Positions 7,498 through 15,062 are shown, counted from the stretch's first letter. The stretch: DNA of 23,379 bases from JBAZLV01 sp041650055 (GCA_041650055.1 JBAZLV010000032.1:1-23379), one strand, 5' to 3'. Numbers and translations: made by a program. The notes: generated by a model not told the origin, from the letters alone.

Positions 7498-8467
7498 CGC
7501 TTGCAATAGCTCCTCCAACCATAACTGCTCTCAAGAATGACCAGCCCCATCTCTCGTTCCTGTCCGATGAAATATATGCAGTTTCACGCCGATTCTTGAA
7601 AAAAACAAGTTTTTCGATCCAGCTTGTGTTTGCGGATGGCAGGCAGTTTACGATTGCACGTTTCATTTCACTCGCCGTCTGAAACCGCTTGCTTCTATCC
7701 AGTTCCATTGCCTTCTGTATCATGGCAGCGGTTTTTTTGCTTATCAGGGGATTCAGCTTCCGGAGATCATGCAATGCAATTTTCTTCCCCGAGGGATTCT
7801 GTCCGCTTAAGCAGTGAAATAACGTTGCGCCAAGAGAAAAAATATCCGATCGCACGTCCGTCTGGCCGCATCCATATTGTTCTGGCGCTGCATATCCCGG
7901 GGTTCCGTATACAAACGTATCTTTCTTCCGGTCTTCCTTGTAAAATCGCGCAATGCCGAAATCGATCAGTTTCACCGCGCCTTTTTTCGTAATCATAATG
8001 TTAGAAGGTTTGAGGTCTCGAAATACTATTGGATGCGGTTTTTGAACGCTTAAAAAATGCATGGTCCTGCAAATCTGGATCGCCCATTCCAGAATAAGCT
8101 GTTCGTCAAGCGGTTCACCTTTTCGTTTGGCAAAAATCTGGCTCAGGGTCTTGCCGTCTATAAATTCCATGATGGTATAACACCGATTCTGGAATGAAAA
8201 AAAATCATATACTTTCGGAAGATGAGGATGCGTCAGTCGTGCAAGGATTCCTGCTTCGGTCCTAAATTGAATCAAAGCATCTGTTCGTTCCTTGCCAGCC
8301 CTGACAGGGAAACGCAATTCCTTTGCTGCAAGAAGTTTGCGCGAACGCAGATCCGTAACCTTGTAAACCCTGCCCATTCCTCCTTTGCCGAGAACCCCTA
8401 GAATCTCGTACCGCTTTTTAAGAACAGGATTCATACGAAGAGACAGCTGCCGTTCACTATGCCTCAT
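7481..8467 (-). CDS. Ser/Thr protein kinase, tail-anchored
   Basis: 328 residues from the ATG at 8467, chosen because it forms an ATGA overlap with the stop of the upstream VWA/FHA gene; the open frame continues to 8536 but only inside that gene. Kinase domain about 20-275: loop GKGGMGRVY (27-35), Lys49 in AAKEL, FRDLKPSN with Asp151 and Asn156, DFG (169-171), GTPGYAAPEQ, RSDIFSLG. The His of the HRD motif is Phe (VFRD), a substitution met in other bacterial kinases and compatible with activity. A C-terminal hydrophobic stretch (about 311-326) could be a tail anchor. Last gene of the large signalling operon; substrates are probably the operon's own FHA/VWA proteins or the FHA activator. Confidence 0.92.
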   Translation of the reverse strand: MRHSERQLSLRMNPVLKKRYEILGVLGKGGMGRVYKVTDLRSRKLLAAKELRFPVRAGKERTDALIQFRTEAGILARLTHPHLPKVYDFFSFQNRCYTIMEFIDGKTLSQIFAKRKGEPLDEQLILEWAIQICRTMHFLSVQKPHPIVFRDLKPSNIMITKKGAVKLIDFGIARFYKEDRKKDTFVYGTPGYAAPEQYGCGQTDVRSDIFSLGATLFHCLSGQNPSGKKIALHDLRKLNPLISKKTAAMIQKAMELDRSKRFQTASEMKRAIVNCLPSANTSWIEKLVFFKNRRETAYISSDRNERWGWSFLRAVMVGGAIASVIFQP

Positions 8468-10725
8468 GCCGCTTTTACACCGCAGCTTGTACAAAATTTC
8501 ACTCCTGTCCGAAGAATCTTTCCACACCCGGAACAAATCCGTTCGGGATTCAACACAGTACGCGGGTCTTGAAAAACAATCGTTGCCTGACCAACATTGA
8601 TAACATCTCCGTCTTCAAGCACATGCGTGCCAAGAACCTTTGTTTTGTTCACAAACGTTCCGGTGGATGAGCCTTTGTCTTGAAGAATATAATGACCGTT
8701 GTTTTTTAGAATTTCTGCGTGCTGCGGTTCAACAGCATGATCCCGAAGACCCAGATCGTTTTGTGTATCACTCCCGATGATGACCGTAGACCGAAGATCA
8801 ATCTCTTTCTTGGTTCCCTTGCCCCGTACGACCGTAAGATGAGCTTCCTCATAATTTCGATTCACTGCCTTGAACGACATCATCAGAAGAAGCACCAGGC
8901 TCACGAGCGAAATGCCGAAGGACCATGCCCCAGGCTGACCACCGACGCCAAACAGAGATGATTCCGGCTGAAAATAGGCACGCATGCCAGTCGTGCCGGT
9001 CTTGAGCAGAACCTGCACGGATCGTACATAATCAGCCTTTCTATCCGTATGAAAGGTTATGACATATTCATTCCGAATCCGGTTGGCTATCGTATTATAA
9101 ACGCCTGCAAGACCGTCTGCAGAAGGTGTGAAGAAATACGATCCTCCGGTTTCATGAGCAATCCGCTCAAGCCGCGATGCCCGGACGTCGTTTCCAAGCC
9201 CAACAACATAAACAGAGGTGTACTGATTAACCGCTGATGCTATCGCCTGCTCCATCGAGAGCGCTCCGCGGTTCGCCATTCCGTCGGTAAGCACAATAAC
9301 CGCTTTTCTGCCTGAAATAGTTTGAAGAGATTCTGCTCCCTGTGCTATGGCATCGAATAAGGCCGTATGACCGTCTGCCTTGATTTCAAGCAGAGAAGCT
9401 CTGAGGCGGGCCTGATTTTCTGTCAACGGTTCAAGCATCGAAACCTCATCACCGAACACAAGAAGAGACGCCCTATCTCCCGGTTCAAGAAGAGAGATGA
9501 ACCGAAGCACCGCCTCCTTTGCTCGCGCTATTTTTTCTCCCTGCATGGATTTGCTGCGATCAATGACAATGGCAAGACTAAGCGGCTCGTGCTTTCCTTT
9601 TTCCCCGATCGTTTGAATGTGATCAATAGAAATAGACCGGCTGTTCTCCTGGATTGAAATACTGTCTTTACTCAAGCCATTGACCGGATTCCCTGCAGAA
9701 TCAAGCACTGATACAAAAGCTCGCACAACCGGGAAATTGCTCACATCGAACTGGGTGATCTGGACAGAGGCCGGTTCAGAAGCAGCTACCATATTCCCTG
9801 GAGCAAACAACATGACACTCAAAACAAGAATTGCTGCGACAGCTGCTTTTTTTACTGCGGTAAACATAAGCAGCACGCTGCCGATCCGGATAATGTCCCC
9901 GTCTACAAGCCTGGTATTCTTAACCAGCTTCTGGTTCACATACACAGCAGGTCCTCCCTCTTCATGTTCAACGGCAAAGTGTCCGTTTTTTCGGGTAATG
10001 GATGCATGCTGCATTCCCACACCTTCAGCGCCTGAGAGACAAATATCAGATCGATCATCTCTGCCAATCAGATTCGCGTTTTTCAATAATGAAAACTCTC
10101 TCCCAATATGCCTTCCCTTGATAACGGTCAGTGTCGCTGCAATGCATGCTTCTTCAACAAGGCTAATAAAAGCACCGATCATCATCCCAACCAGTGCCAC
10201 TCCTGCAAGGGATGATATCGGAGATGTTGCGGAAAGATAATTGAACAGAAAACCGCCAAGACATCCGCCGAGTGCTCCTCCGAAAAAACCGTACCATGCG
10301 CGTTCCCGGGAACGGATCAGAAGCCCCCCGCTCAAGCCAACTGCTGCTCCCAGAACGGTCCACCCAAGCGTCACCGATAATGTGATCCCGAACGACGGAT
10401 TCATTTTCCCCGCTTCGATTATGGTTGTGCCAAGCATCGTAAAGAGCAGGGTTCCAAGAACAGCACCAATTGCTCCACCGATCATTCCCGATAATCCGCC
10501 CAACATGGCTCGTTTGACCGCAAGCGTGAATTGTCTGGACTGAAGCGGTTCATGACTCCAAATACATGCACCGATAAACATACCGGCACACGCGCCGAGA
10601 AGCGCTTCCGTAAGCAGGCCGTTCATCAAAACGGTCGGCACAAAAAGAATACCCGCCCACGACGCAACTCCGCCGAGACCACCTGCGATGCCGTACCATA
10701 TTGTCTTGTTCGTGAACCGTGCCAT
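8464..10725 (-). CDS. polytopic membrane protein with FHA, VWA, FHA and zinc-ribbon domains
   Basis: 753 residues with an AGGAGG about six bases before the ATG. In order: a Gly/Ala-rich polytopic membrane region (about 8-198, several helices with GG-rich motifs); a first FHA-like domain (about 199-288, GRDD present, STNGT loop lost); a membrane helix (about 294-312); a VWA domain (about 383-555) with intact MIDAS residues Asp389, Ser391, Ser393, Thr454 and Asp481; another membrane helix (about 602-619); a second, degenerate FHA (about 629-719); and a C-terminal zinc ribbon with Cys731/734/745/748. The VWA thus lies between two membrane helices and is probably exposed outside, while both FHA parts face the cytoplasm. 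This could link an external, metal-dependent contact to the internal kinases; that is inference. It follows the small FHA gene by 13 bp and overlaps the kinase start (ATGA). Confidence 0.92.
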   Translation of the reverse strand: MARFTNKTIWYGIAGGLGGVASWAGILFVPTVLMNGLLTEALLGACAGMFIGACIWSHEPLQSRQFTLAVKRAMLGGLSGMIGGAIGAVLGTLLFTMLGTTIIEAGKMNPSFGITLSVTLGWTVLGAAVGLSGGLLIRSRERAWYGFFGGALGGCLGGFLFNYLSATSPISSLAGVALVGMMIGAFISLVEEACIAATLTVIKGRHIGREFSLLKNANLIGRDDRSDICLSGAEGVGMQHASITRKNGHFAVEHEEGGPAVYVNQKLVKNTRLVDGDIIRIGSVLLMFTAVKKAAVAAILVLSVMLFAPGNMVAASEPASVQITQFDVSNFPVVRAFVSVLDSAGNPVNGLSKDSISIQENSRSISIDHIQTIGEKGKHEPLSLAIVIDRSKSMQGEKIARAKEAVLRFISLLEPGDRASLLVFGDEVSMLEPLTENQARLRASLLEIKADGHTALFDAIAQGAESLQTISGRKAVIVLTDGMANRGALSMEQAIASAVNQYTSVYVVGLGNDVRASRLERIAHETGGSYFFTPSADGLAGVYNTIANRIRNEYVITFHTDRKADYVRSVQVLLKTGTTGMRAYFQPESSLFGVGGQPGAWSFGISLVSLVLLLMMSFKAVNRNYEEAHLTVVRGKGTKKEIDLRSTVIIGSDTQNDLGLRDHAVEPQHAEILKNNGHYILQDKGSSTGTFVNKTKVLGTHVLEDGDVINVGQATIVFQDPRTVLNPERICSGCGKILRTGVKFCTSCGVKAA

Positions 10726-10738
10726 ATCAGCCTCCTGG

Positions 10739-11182
10739 TTATGCCGCCTTTACGAAAACAGATAATTTCCCGAACTTCAGTTCATCTCCCTCTTTGATAA
10801 GCTGGGGTGAATGAGGTTCAATCTTTTTCTTGTTCAGAAACGTGCCATTCGTGGAACCGGCATCTTCAAGCGTATACTCGCTGCCTGTCCGATGAATGAT
10901 TGCGTGTTTGCGCGAAACTCCTTTTTCCATGCCCCCCAATTGAGTCAAATCAAGGTCCGGAAAGATGTCACTAATCGGGTCCTCTCTGCCGACCACAATT
11001 TCTTCTCCGGTAGGAATTTTCACAATATTTCCCTCAGGTGTTATTAATACCAGTTCAGTTTCGCTGATTGGATCGCTGGACTTCCATGCCGAACTATTCA
11101 TATTAACTTCCAGCCTGACTCCACATTCCTCACAAAAAATCGCTCCATCAATATTTTCCGCCTGACATTCTTTGCATTGCAT
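10739..11182 (-). CDS. zinc-ribbon and FHA-domain protein
   Basis: 147 residues. The start at 11182 has AAGGAGG seven bases upstream; an in-frame ATG at 11233 would lack a site and reach into the upstream gene's stop. An N-terminal zinc ribbon (Cys3, Cys6, Cys17, Cys20) is joined by a linker to an FHA domain (about 43-145) with GRED (65-68), SRKH (90-93) and STNGT (110-114) all conserved, so phosphothreonine binding is likely. Cytoplasmic. It is the third gene of the operon, 50 bp after the VWA gene and 13 bp before the large membrane protein, whose C-terminus carries a similar zinc ribbon. Confidence 0.92.
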   Translation of the reverse strand: MQCKECQAENIDGAIFCEECGVRLEVNMNSSAWKSSDPISETELVLITPEGNIVKIPTGEEIVVGREDPISDIFPDLDLTQLGGMEKGVSRKHAIIHRTGSEYTLEDAGSTNGTFLNKKKIEPHSPQLIKEGDELKFGKLSVFVKAA

Positions 11183-11203
11183 GGTACGCCTCCTTGATAA
11201 TAA

Positions 11204-11236
11204 ATGAACGTTTCGTTCATTTTTGTAGTGCACTAC
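11204..11236. repeat. intercistronic hairpin and palindrome between VWA and FHA genes
   Basis: Two dyads lie side by side: ATGAACG (11204-11210) with CGTTCAT (11214-11220) around TTT, and the perfect 12-bp palindrome GTAGTGCACTAC (11225-11236), which contains the VWA gene's stop codon. On the transcribed (minus) strand neither is followed by a T-run. They may modulate mRNA stability or relative expression inside the operon. Confidence 0.4.
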
Positions 11237-12495
11237 TTTAAGTGCTCCGTCATGATTCTGGTTAATTTTCTCGTTCCGTACATCAGTTTTTTGGTGCCTG
11301 CAGCAGTTAAATGGCCGGTTTTTTTCAAGGAACTGATTTCCTGGTGCGCTGTCCTGGCAAGCCCTTCTTCGCCGAGGCTTAACAGCACTGTAGCGGCCGA
11401 TTGAAGTTTCTGGGTTGCGGCAACAAGATTGCCTGCTTCGGCTTCCGTGAAACCACGGGTCTGGAGCTTGAATGCATGGATTTTTTCAACAAGGTTCATG
11501 ACTTCTGCGTTCACTTTTTCAGCGGCATTGTTGTCCTTGGTACAGGAAAGGAACAGCTCCACCGGCACCGTCTCCTTGGAAATGGATTCTGACGGCATAT
11601 CATACATAATCTCCACTTCGCCAAACCTAAATTGCCCTTCTTTTTTCGCCGTAATCCGGGATTCAAGCAGGATTGTCTGGCCTTTCTTTCCGTCAAGAGA
11701 GCCGAGATTGCAAACAATCGTATTTCCCTTGACTGCTTGTGTGCTGATATCCGAAATCAGGGGTACCGCAGTATATACTTTGACCGGCTTTACTGCATCA
11801 TTCATCCGGGCAGTCAATTTCACATTCACTGCTGCAACTGACTGCATTCCTTCCACTTCCTCCTGAAAAGCCTCAAGAATCGAAACCGGATTCTGGATCC
11901 AGTGAGAATTTCCATTGGATTTTTCGGCCATTTCAAGAAGCAGTTTTTCATTCCAGTCGGTTCCAATCCCAATCGTCGTAATCGCTATGCCCTGTTTGCT
12001 CGCCTCTTCAGCAAGCGTGAAACATGCCTGCTCATCGTCCCATGTCTGTCCGTCCGTGATAATAAGCATGCGATTAACGCGGTCGCGAGCATACCCTTTT
12101 TGAATCTCCTGCATTCCTGCCTTCAATGCGTCCGAGATCTGTGTTCCCCCTCGTGCAATGACATTCCTGAGCTGGTTCTTCACCAGGTCACGATTCTGAG
12201 CAATTAGACCGGAAAACAGTGTTTCAACTTGGTCATCAAATATTACGAGTGAGAGATAATCCGCATCCGTAAGCTGATCAATCACATATTCCGCCGCTTC
12301 TTTCAGGTGTTCGATTTTCTCTCCATCCATGGAGCCGCTTCGGTCCAGAATAAGAGCCAGATTTGCCGGCCTTCCATTGCCCAGTGACTTTCGCGCAGCA
12401 CGAAGATTGACAAGCGTATAAATTACTTGTTCTTTGTCCGTAACCGGAATACTATCTTTACTCATCCGATAACGTACTGATACTTTCTTTTCCAT
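11233..12495 (-). CDS. cytoplasmic von Willebrand factor A domain protein
   Basis: 420 residues from the ATG at 12495, chosen for the AGGAGG seven bases upstream; an in-frame ATG at 12531 has no such site. A short beta-rich N-terminus (1-42) precedes a VWA domain (about 44-215) with the complete MIDAS set: Asp51, Ser53, Ser55 (DRSGS), Thr118 and Asp148 (ITDG). A beta-sandwich-like region (about 220-340) and a helical C-terminus follow. No signal peptide or membrane segment is seen. The layout resembles stand-alone bacterial VWA proteins that bind partners through a metal ion; beside PP2C and kinase genes it recalls the TerY-type triad. It follows the phosphatase by 198 bp, a gap that holds an interspersed repeat. 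Confidence 0.93.
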   Translation of the reverse strand: MEKKVSVRYRMSKDSIPVTDKEQVIYTLVNLRAARKSLGNGRPANLALILDRSGSMDGEKIEHLKEAAEYVIDQLTDADYLSLVIFDDQVETLFSGLIAQNRDLVKNQLRNVIARGGTQISDALKAGMQEIQKGYARDRVNRMLIITDGQTWDDEQACFTLAEEASKQGIAITTIGIGTDWNEKLLLEMAEKSNGNSHWIQNPVSILEAFQEEVEGMQSVAAVNVKLTARMNDAVKPVKVYTAVPLISDISTQAVKGNTIVCNLGSLDGKKGQTILLESRITAKKEGQFRFGEVEIMYDMPSESISKETVPVELFLSCTKDNNAAEKVNAEVMNLVEKIHAFKLQTRGFTEAEAGNLVAATQKLQSAATVLLSLGEEGLARTAHQEISSLKKTGHLTAAGTKKLMYGTRKLTRIMTEHLK

Positions 12496-12551
12496 ATAAA
12501 CCTCCTGAATGAATTGCATGTTCCCGTTCAAAAATTCTGCTTTAGTGTAAG

Positions 12552-12680
12552 CTCGTCATGCCCGCGAAAGCGGGCATCCGGTAATGCTCTAAAAGCTGGA
12601 TTCCCGTTCCCTGCTTCATGCCTGGCTTCATGCCTGCTGGGACAAGCTGCACGGGAAAGACGGCAAGGGAGCAAAAATCC
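12552..12680 (-). repeat. interspersed structured repeat, copy A
   Basis: Read on the minus strand, this stretch matches 16841-16966 over nearly its whole length, including an identical run CCCTTGCCGTCTTTCCCGTG and a second shared block AAGCAGGGAACGGGAATCCA. It ends in a perfect 8-bp hairpin (12558-12565 with 12570-12577, loop GAAA). Relative to copy B it carries an extra 12-bp tandem unit (AGGCATGAAGCC). It lies inside an operon, between the PP2C and VWA genes, so it is transcribed with them. Family unknown; it resembles a MITE or REP-type element. Confidence 0.8.
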
Positions 12681-12693
12681 TTTCGTCAAACTC

Positions 12694-13689
12694 CTAAACC
12701 ACCCGCGCAACCAGAACCGTAATGTTGTCCATACCACCCTGATCATTTGCCATATTAACCAATGTGGTGCATATTTTTTTGACATCCAGCTCACGCATAA
12801 CAACACTTCGTATATCGTCATCATCAACTTCATTCCAAAGTCCGTCAGTGCACAACAGAAAACAGGACCTTGGCTCCATTTCCTGATGCAGCAAATCAAT
12901 CTTAACCTCGGCATCCGTTCCGAGCGCACGATACAAAAGATTCGACTGAGGATGATGTCGTGATTCCTCTTTTGTGAGCTTACCTAATGAAACCAGTTTT
13001 GCAGGCAGTGAGTGGTCCTCTGTGAGTTGGAAAATCGATCCCTGTTCAATTCGATACACTCTGCTATCACCAACGTTGGCGATGAAGGCAGTGCCCTTTT
13101 CCAGAAATACCATGCTGAGTGTTGTACCCATTTTCGATTCCTGCAGTATTGCTTCCTCATAGACAGCCGTATTTGCCGCTTGGACCGCGTTTTTGAGTAG
13201 ATGAAGCCGATCACTGTTTCTGGAAATGTTCTCTTGTATAAACCGGCAGACAGTGTCCACAGCAAGTTTGCTGGCTCGTTCTCCTGCCTCGTATCCTCCC
13301 ATTCCATCAGCAATAACAAAGAGCGTTCCCTGAATCAGAGAAAGACATGAGAATGTGTCTTCATTTGACTGTCGTACTTGGCCAGGATCAGTCAGCCCGT
13401 ACCACGCAACAGCAGGGGTTGCAGTCCGTGTCCTTTTTATTCCATAAGAATAGTCACTTCCCATACTCACTATGCCATGCTCGGGCCTGAGCCGTATGGT
13501 ATGCGCAGGTTGAAGCACGCATGTCAATGCAGTCGCTTTTTTTGGAAAGTAACTTGTGCTTGCAGTACTATTCATGCGTTGAACATCTCCTAAATATTTT
13601 TTTGATTGAAAGCTCACAGGGATCATCCTCTGGATCAGGCACTTCCATGATTTCCATGATTGAATCAAAGCATCAGCAATTAGCGCCAT
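12694..13689 (-). CDS. PP2C (PPM) family Ser/Thr protein phosphatase with N-terminal extension
   Basis: 331 residues from the ATG at 13689, which has GGAGG (13698-13702) eight bases upstream and fits a predicted sigma-54 start at 13708. The alternative ATG at 13575 (293 residues, AGGAG eleven bases upstream) would drop an unusual Trp/Lys/Gln-rich leader. The PP2C domain (about 95-331) has SNEDTF with Asp111, ADGMGG with Asp128/Gly129, MGTT (187-190), NVGDSR, CTDGL with Asp282 and GGMDNIT with Asp321; all metal ligands are present. First gene of the large signalling operon. It probably reverses phosphorylation by the kinase at the operon's end. No membrane segment. The first ~38 codons are the least certain part: another frame there looks more protein-like. 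Confidence 0.88.
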   Translation of the reverse strand: MALIADALIQSWKSWKCLIQRMIPVSFQSKKYLGDVQRMNSTASTSYFPKKATALTCVLQPAHTIRLRPEHGIVSMGSDYSYGIKRTRTATPAVAWYGLTDPGQVRQSNEDTFSCLSLIQGTLFVIADGMGGYEAGERASKLAVDTVCRFIQENISRNSDRLHLLKNAVQAANTAVYEEAILQESKMGTTLSMVFLEKGTAFIANVGDSRVYRIEQGSIFQLTEDHSLPAKLVSLGKLTKEESRHHPQSNLLYRALGTDAEVKIDLLHQEMEPRSCFLLCTDGLWNEVDDDDIRSVVMRELDVKKICTTLVNMANDQGGMDNITVLVARVV

Positions 13690-13718
13690 GCTGTCTTCCT
13701 CCGAATAGGGGAAAGTAT

Positions 13719-13735
13719 TGCATGAGGCATGCCAA
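13719..13735 (-). promoter_or_regulatory. sigma-54 (-24/-12) promoter of the PP2C-VWA-FHA-kinase operon
   Basis: On the minus strand TTGGCATGCCTCATGCA gives GG and GC separated by exactly 10 bp, close to the consensus TTGGCACG-N4-TTGCA. Position +1 would be 13708, followed by GGAGG at 13702-13698 and the ATG at 13689, a coherent leader of 19 nt. GGCATGCC in the centre is itself palindromic. Confidence 0.65.
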
Positions 13736-13828
13736 TGCAAAAATAAATAAGGAAGTAATTATTAATCAGGAAGTTAATGCGACGAGCAAACAAAAGAGAA
13801 GAGAGGAGAGTATCTGAATTCTGGGAGT

Positions 13829-13849
13829 GCTATTCGATTTTCGAATAGC
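13829..13849. promoter_or_regulatory. perfect dyad, candidate upstream activator site
   Basis: Arms GCTATTCGA and TCGAATAGC around TTT form a perfect 9-bp inverted repeat centred about 131 bp upstream of the predicted sigma-54 start. That is the usual place for binding of a Fis-type HTH dimer. It also lies 67 bp behind the alcohol dehydrogenase stop, but no T-run follows on that strand, so it does not look like an intrinsic terminator. Confidence 0.45.
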
Positions 13850-13870
13850 GGAATTGAGCTATTGATTCTT

Positions 13871-13897
13871 TCGTCATTCCTACGAAAGTAGGAATCC
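13871..13897. repeat. solo copy of the interspersed repeat's terminal hairpin
   Basis: TCGTC is followed by an 8-bp stem ATTCCTAC / GTAGGAAT around GAAA, then CC. The same frame (CGTC, 8-bp stem, GAAA loop, CC) ends repeat copy A, where the stem is ATGCCCGC / GCGGGCAT. Both arms changed together, keeping the pairing. Confidence 0.6.
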
Positions 13898-13915
13898 ATT
13901 ATTTTAAAAGATTGA

Positions 13916-14968
13916 CTACTCGGAAATGCGTAGAACCTTCGCGCCGCGGATTTTGCGCTCTTTGAGTTCCAGAAGGGCACTATTAGCATCCTCCAAACGA
14001 TATTCTTGAATTTCCGGTTTGATCGGAATTTCAGCAGCAAGAGCCAGAAATTCCCGGATATCCTGGCGGGTCACATTTGCAACTGACTTAATTTCTTTTT
14101 CCAGCCAGAGGTCGCGCTCGTAATTAAGAGAGAGCAGAACATTCTTATCCATTTCTTCTTTGCGAATCGCATTGACCACAAGCCTTCCTCCTCGCTCAAG
14201 GTTTTTGAGCGCTTCCACAACAGGCCGCCAGACCGGCGTGGCATCAATAATCGCATGCAGTTTTTCAGGACTGTACTCTTCTGTATTTCCTGACCAGTCT
14301 GCCCCGAGTTCTTTTGCAAATCGCTGCTCCGATTCCGTTCTAGAGAAAACGAAAATTTTCGACTTCGGATATTGGTGTTGAATCATCTTAAGCACAAGAT
14401 GATTCGAAGCTCCAAAACCGGTTAAACCAATATTTTGACCATCGCTCATTTGAGTAAGCTTTAATGCACGATAACCAACCGCCCCTGCACACAGGAGAGG
14501 AGCCGCCTCTGCATCAGAAAAACCTGCCGGAATAATACTCGCATACTCTTCTGAAACAAGCGTATATTCCGCATACCCGCCATCTGCATCTCTGCCTGTT
14601 GCCTTAAAATCATCACAAAGATTTTCGTTCTCGTGGTCACAGAAGGTGCATGTCTGGCAGGATGAATGAATCCAACCGACACCAATACGATCACCGATTT
14701 TAAACTTCCGTGCCTTATCACCCAATGCTGCAACACGGCCAACAATCTGATGCCCGGGAATAATCGGGAACTTCGAGGGCAGAGTCCTTCCCTCAATTTC
14801 ATCCAGTTCCGTATGACATACACCACAGACGGAAACTTTAATAAGGATTTCGTTTCCCTTTGGAACAGGAACCGGAAGCTCTGTGAATTCAAGAGGGGTT
14901 TTATTCTTTGAAAGGTCAGTTACTGCTTTTAGAACCATTGCCTTCATGACAGGTTGTTTTGTATTCAT
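13916..14968 (-). CDS. zinc-dependent alcohol dehydrogenase family protein
   Basis: 350 residues, typical MDR superfamily length. N-terminal GroES-like domain: CGVCHTE (Cys51), PGHQ (His73) and Cys160 in LLCAG are the expected catalytic zinc ligands; structural zinc ligands are Cys104, Cys107, Cys110 and Cys118. The usual Glu after His73 (GHE) is Gln. The NAD(P)-binding domain has the loop GFGASNH (184-190). The DADGGYAEY and APLLCAGAVGYRALK segments match the COG1064-like subfamily. It should oxidise an alcohol or reduce an aldehyde; the substrate cannot be told. Stand-alone gene, upstream of and on the same strand as the signalling operon, with 226 bp between. Its promoter appears to start transcription at the ATG itself; no Shine-Dalgarno is seen. 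Confidence 0.93.
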   Translation of the reverse strand: MNTKQPVMKAMVLKAVTDLSKNKTPLEFTELPVPVPKGNEILIKVSVCGVCHTELDEIEGRTLPSKFPIIPGHQIVGRVAALGDKARKFKIGDRIGVGWIHSSCQTCTFCDHENENLCDDFKATGRDADGGYAEYTLVSEEYASIIPAGFSDAEAAPLLCAGAVGYRALKLTQMSDGQNIGLTGFGASNHLVLKMIQHQYPKSKIFVFSRTESEQRFAKELGADWSGNTEEYSPEKLHAIIDATPVWRPVVEALKNLERGGRLVVNAIRKEEMDKNVLLSLNYERDLWLEKEIKSVANVTRQDIREFLALAAEIPIKPEIQEYRLEDANSALLELKERKIRGAKVLRISE

Positions 14969-14974
14969 GGATAA

Positions 14975-15003
14975 AGTATAGCCTTCTTGAAAAAAGAGCG
15001 CAA
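14975..15003 (-). promoter_or_regulatory. sigma-70 promoter of the alcohol dehydrogenase gene
   Basis: On the minus strand TTGCGC (15003-14998) and TATACT (14980-14975) are 17 bp apart. Only six bases separate the -10 from the ATG at 14968, so initiation is predicted at the A of the start codon: a leaderless mRNA. Confidence 0.5.
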
Positions 15004-15033
15004 GAAGAAGCTATGAGAATATTCATCTATAAA

Positions 15034-15062
15034 TTTCCTTGCTCCTTTTAGTGAAATATAGT
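15034..15062 (+). promoter_or_regulatory. possible promoter of the Bor-like pair
   Basis: TATAGT (15057-15062) is a good -10; the hexamer 17 bp upstream (TTTCCT) is a poor -35. The leader to the ATG at 15116 would be about 45 nt. No better candidate is seen in this gap. Confidence 0.25.

Noticed and set aside
9680..10240. 186-codon plus-strand frame opposite the FHA/VWA gene
   Set aside because: It mirrors the coding strand's codon pattern, is Thr/Ser/Pro-rich without a motif, and the minus-strand gene there is certain.
13829..13895. Hairpins behind the alcohol dehydrogenase as its intrinsic terminators
   Set aside because: Neither is followed by a T-run on the transcribed strand; repeat and operator readings fit better.
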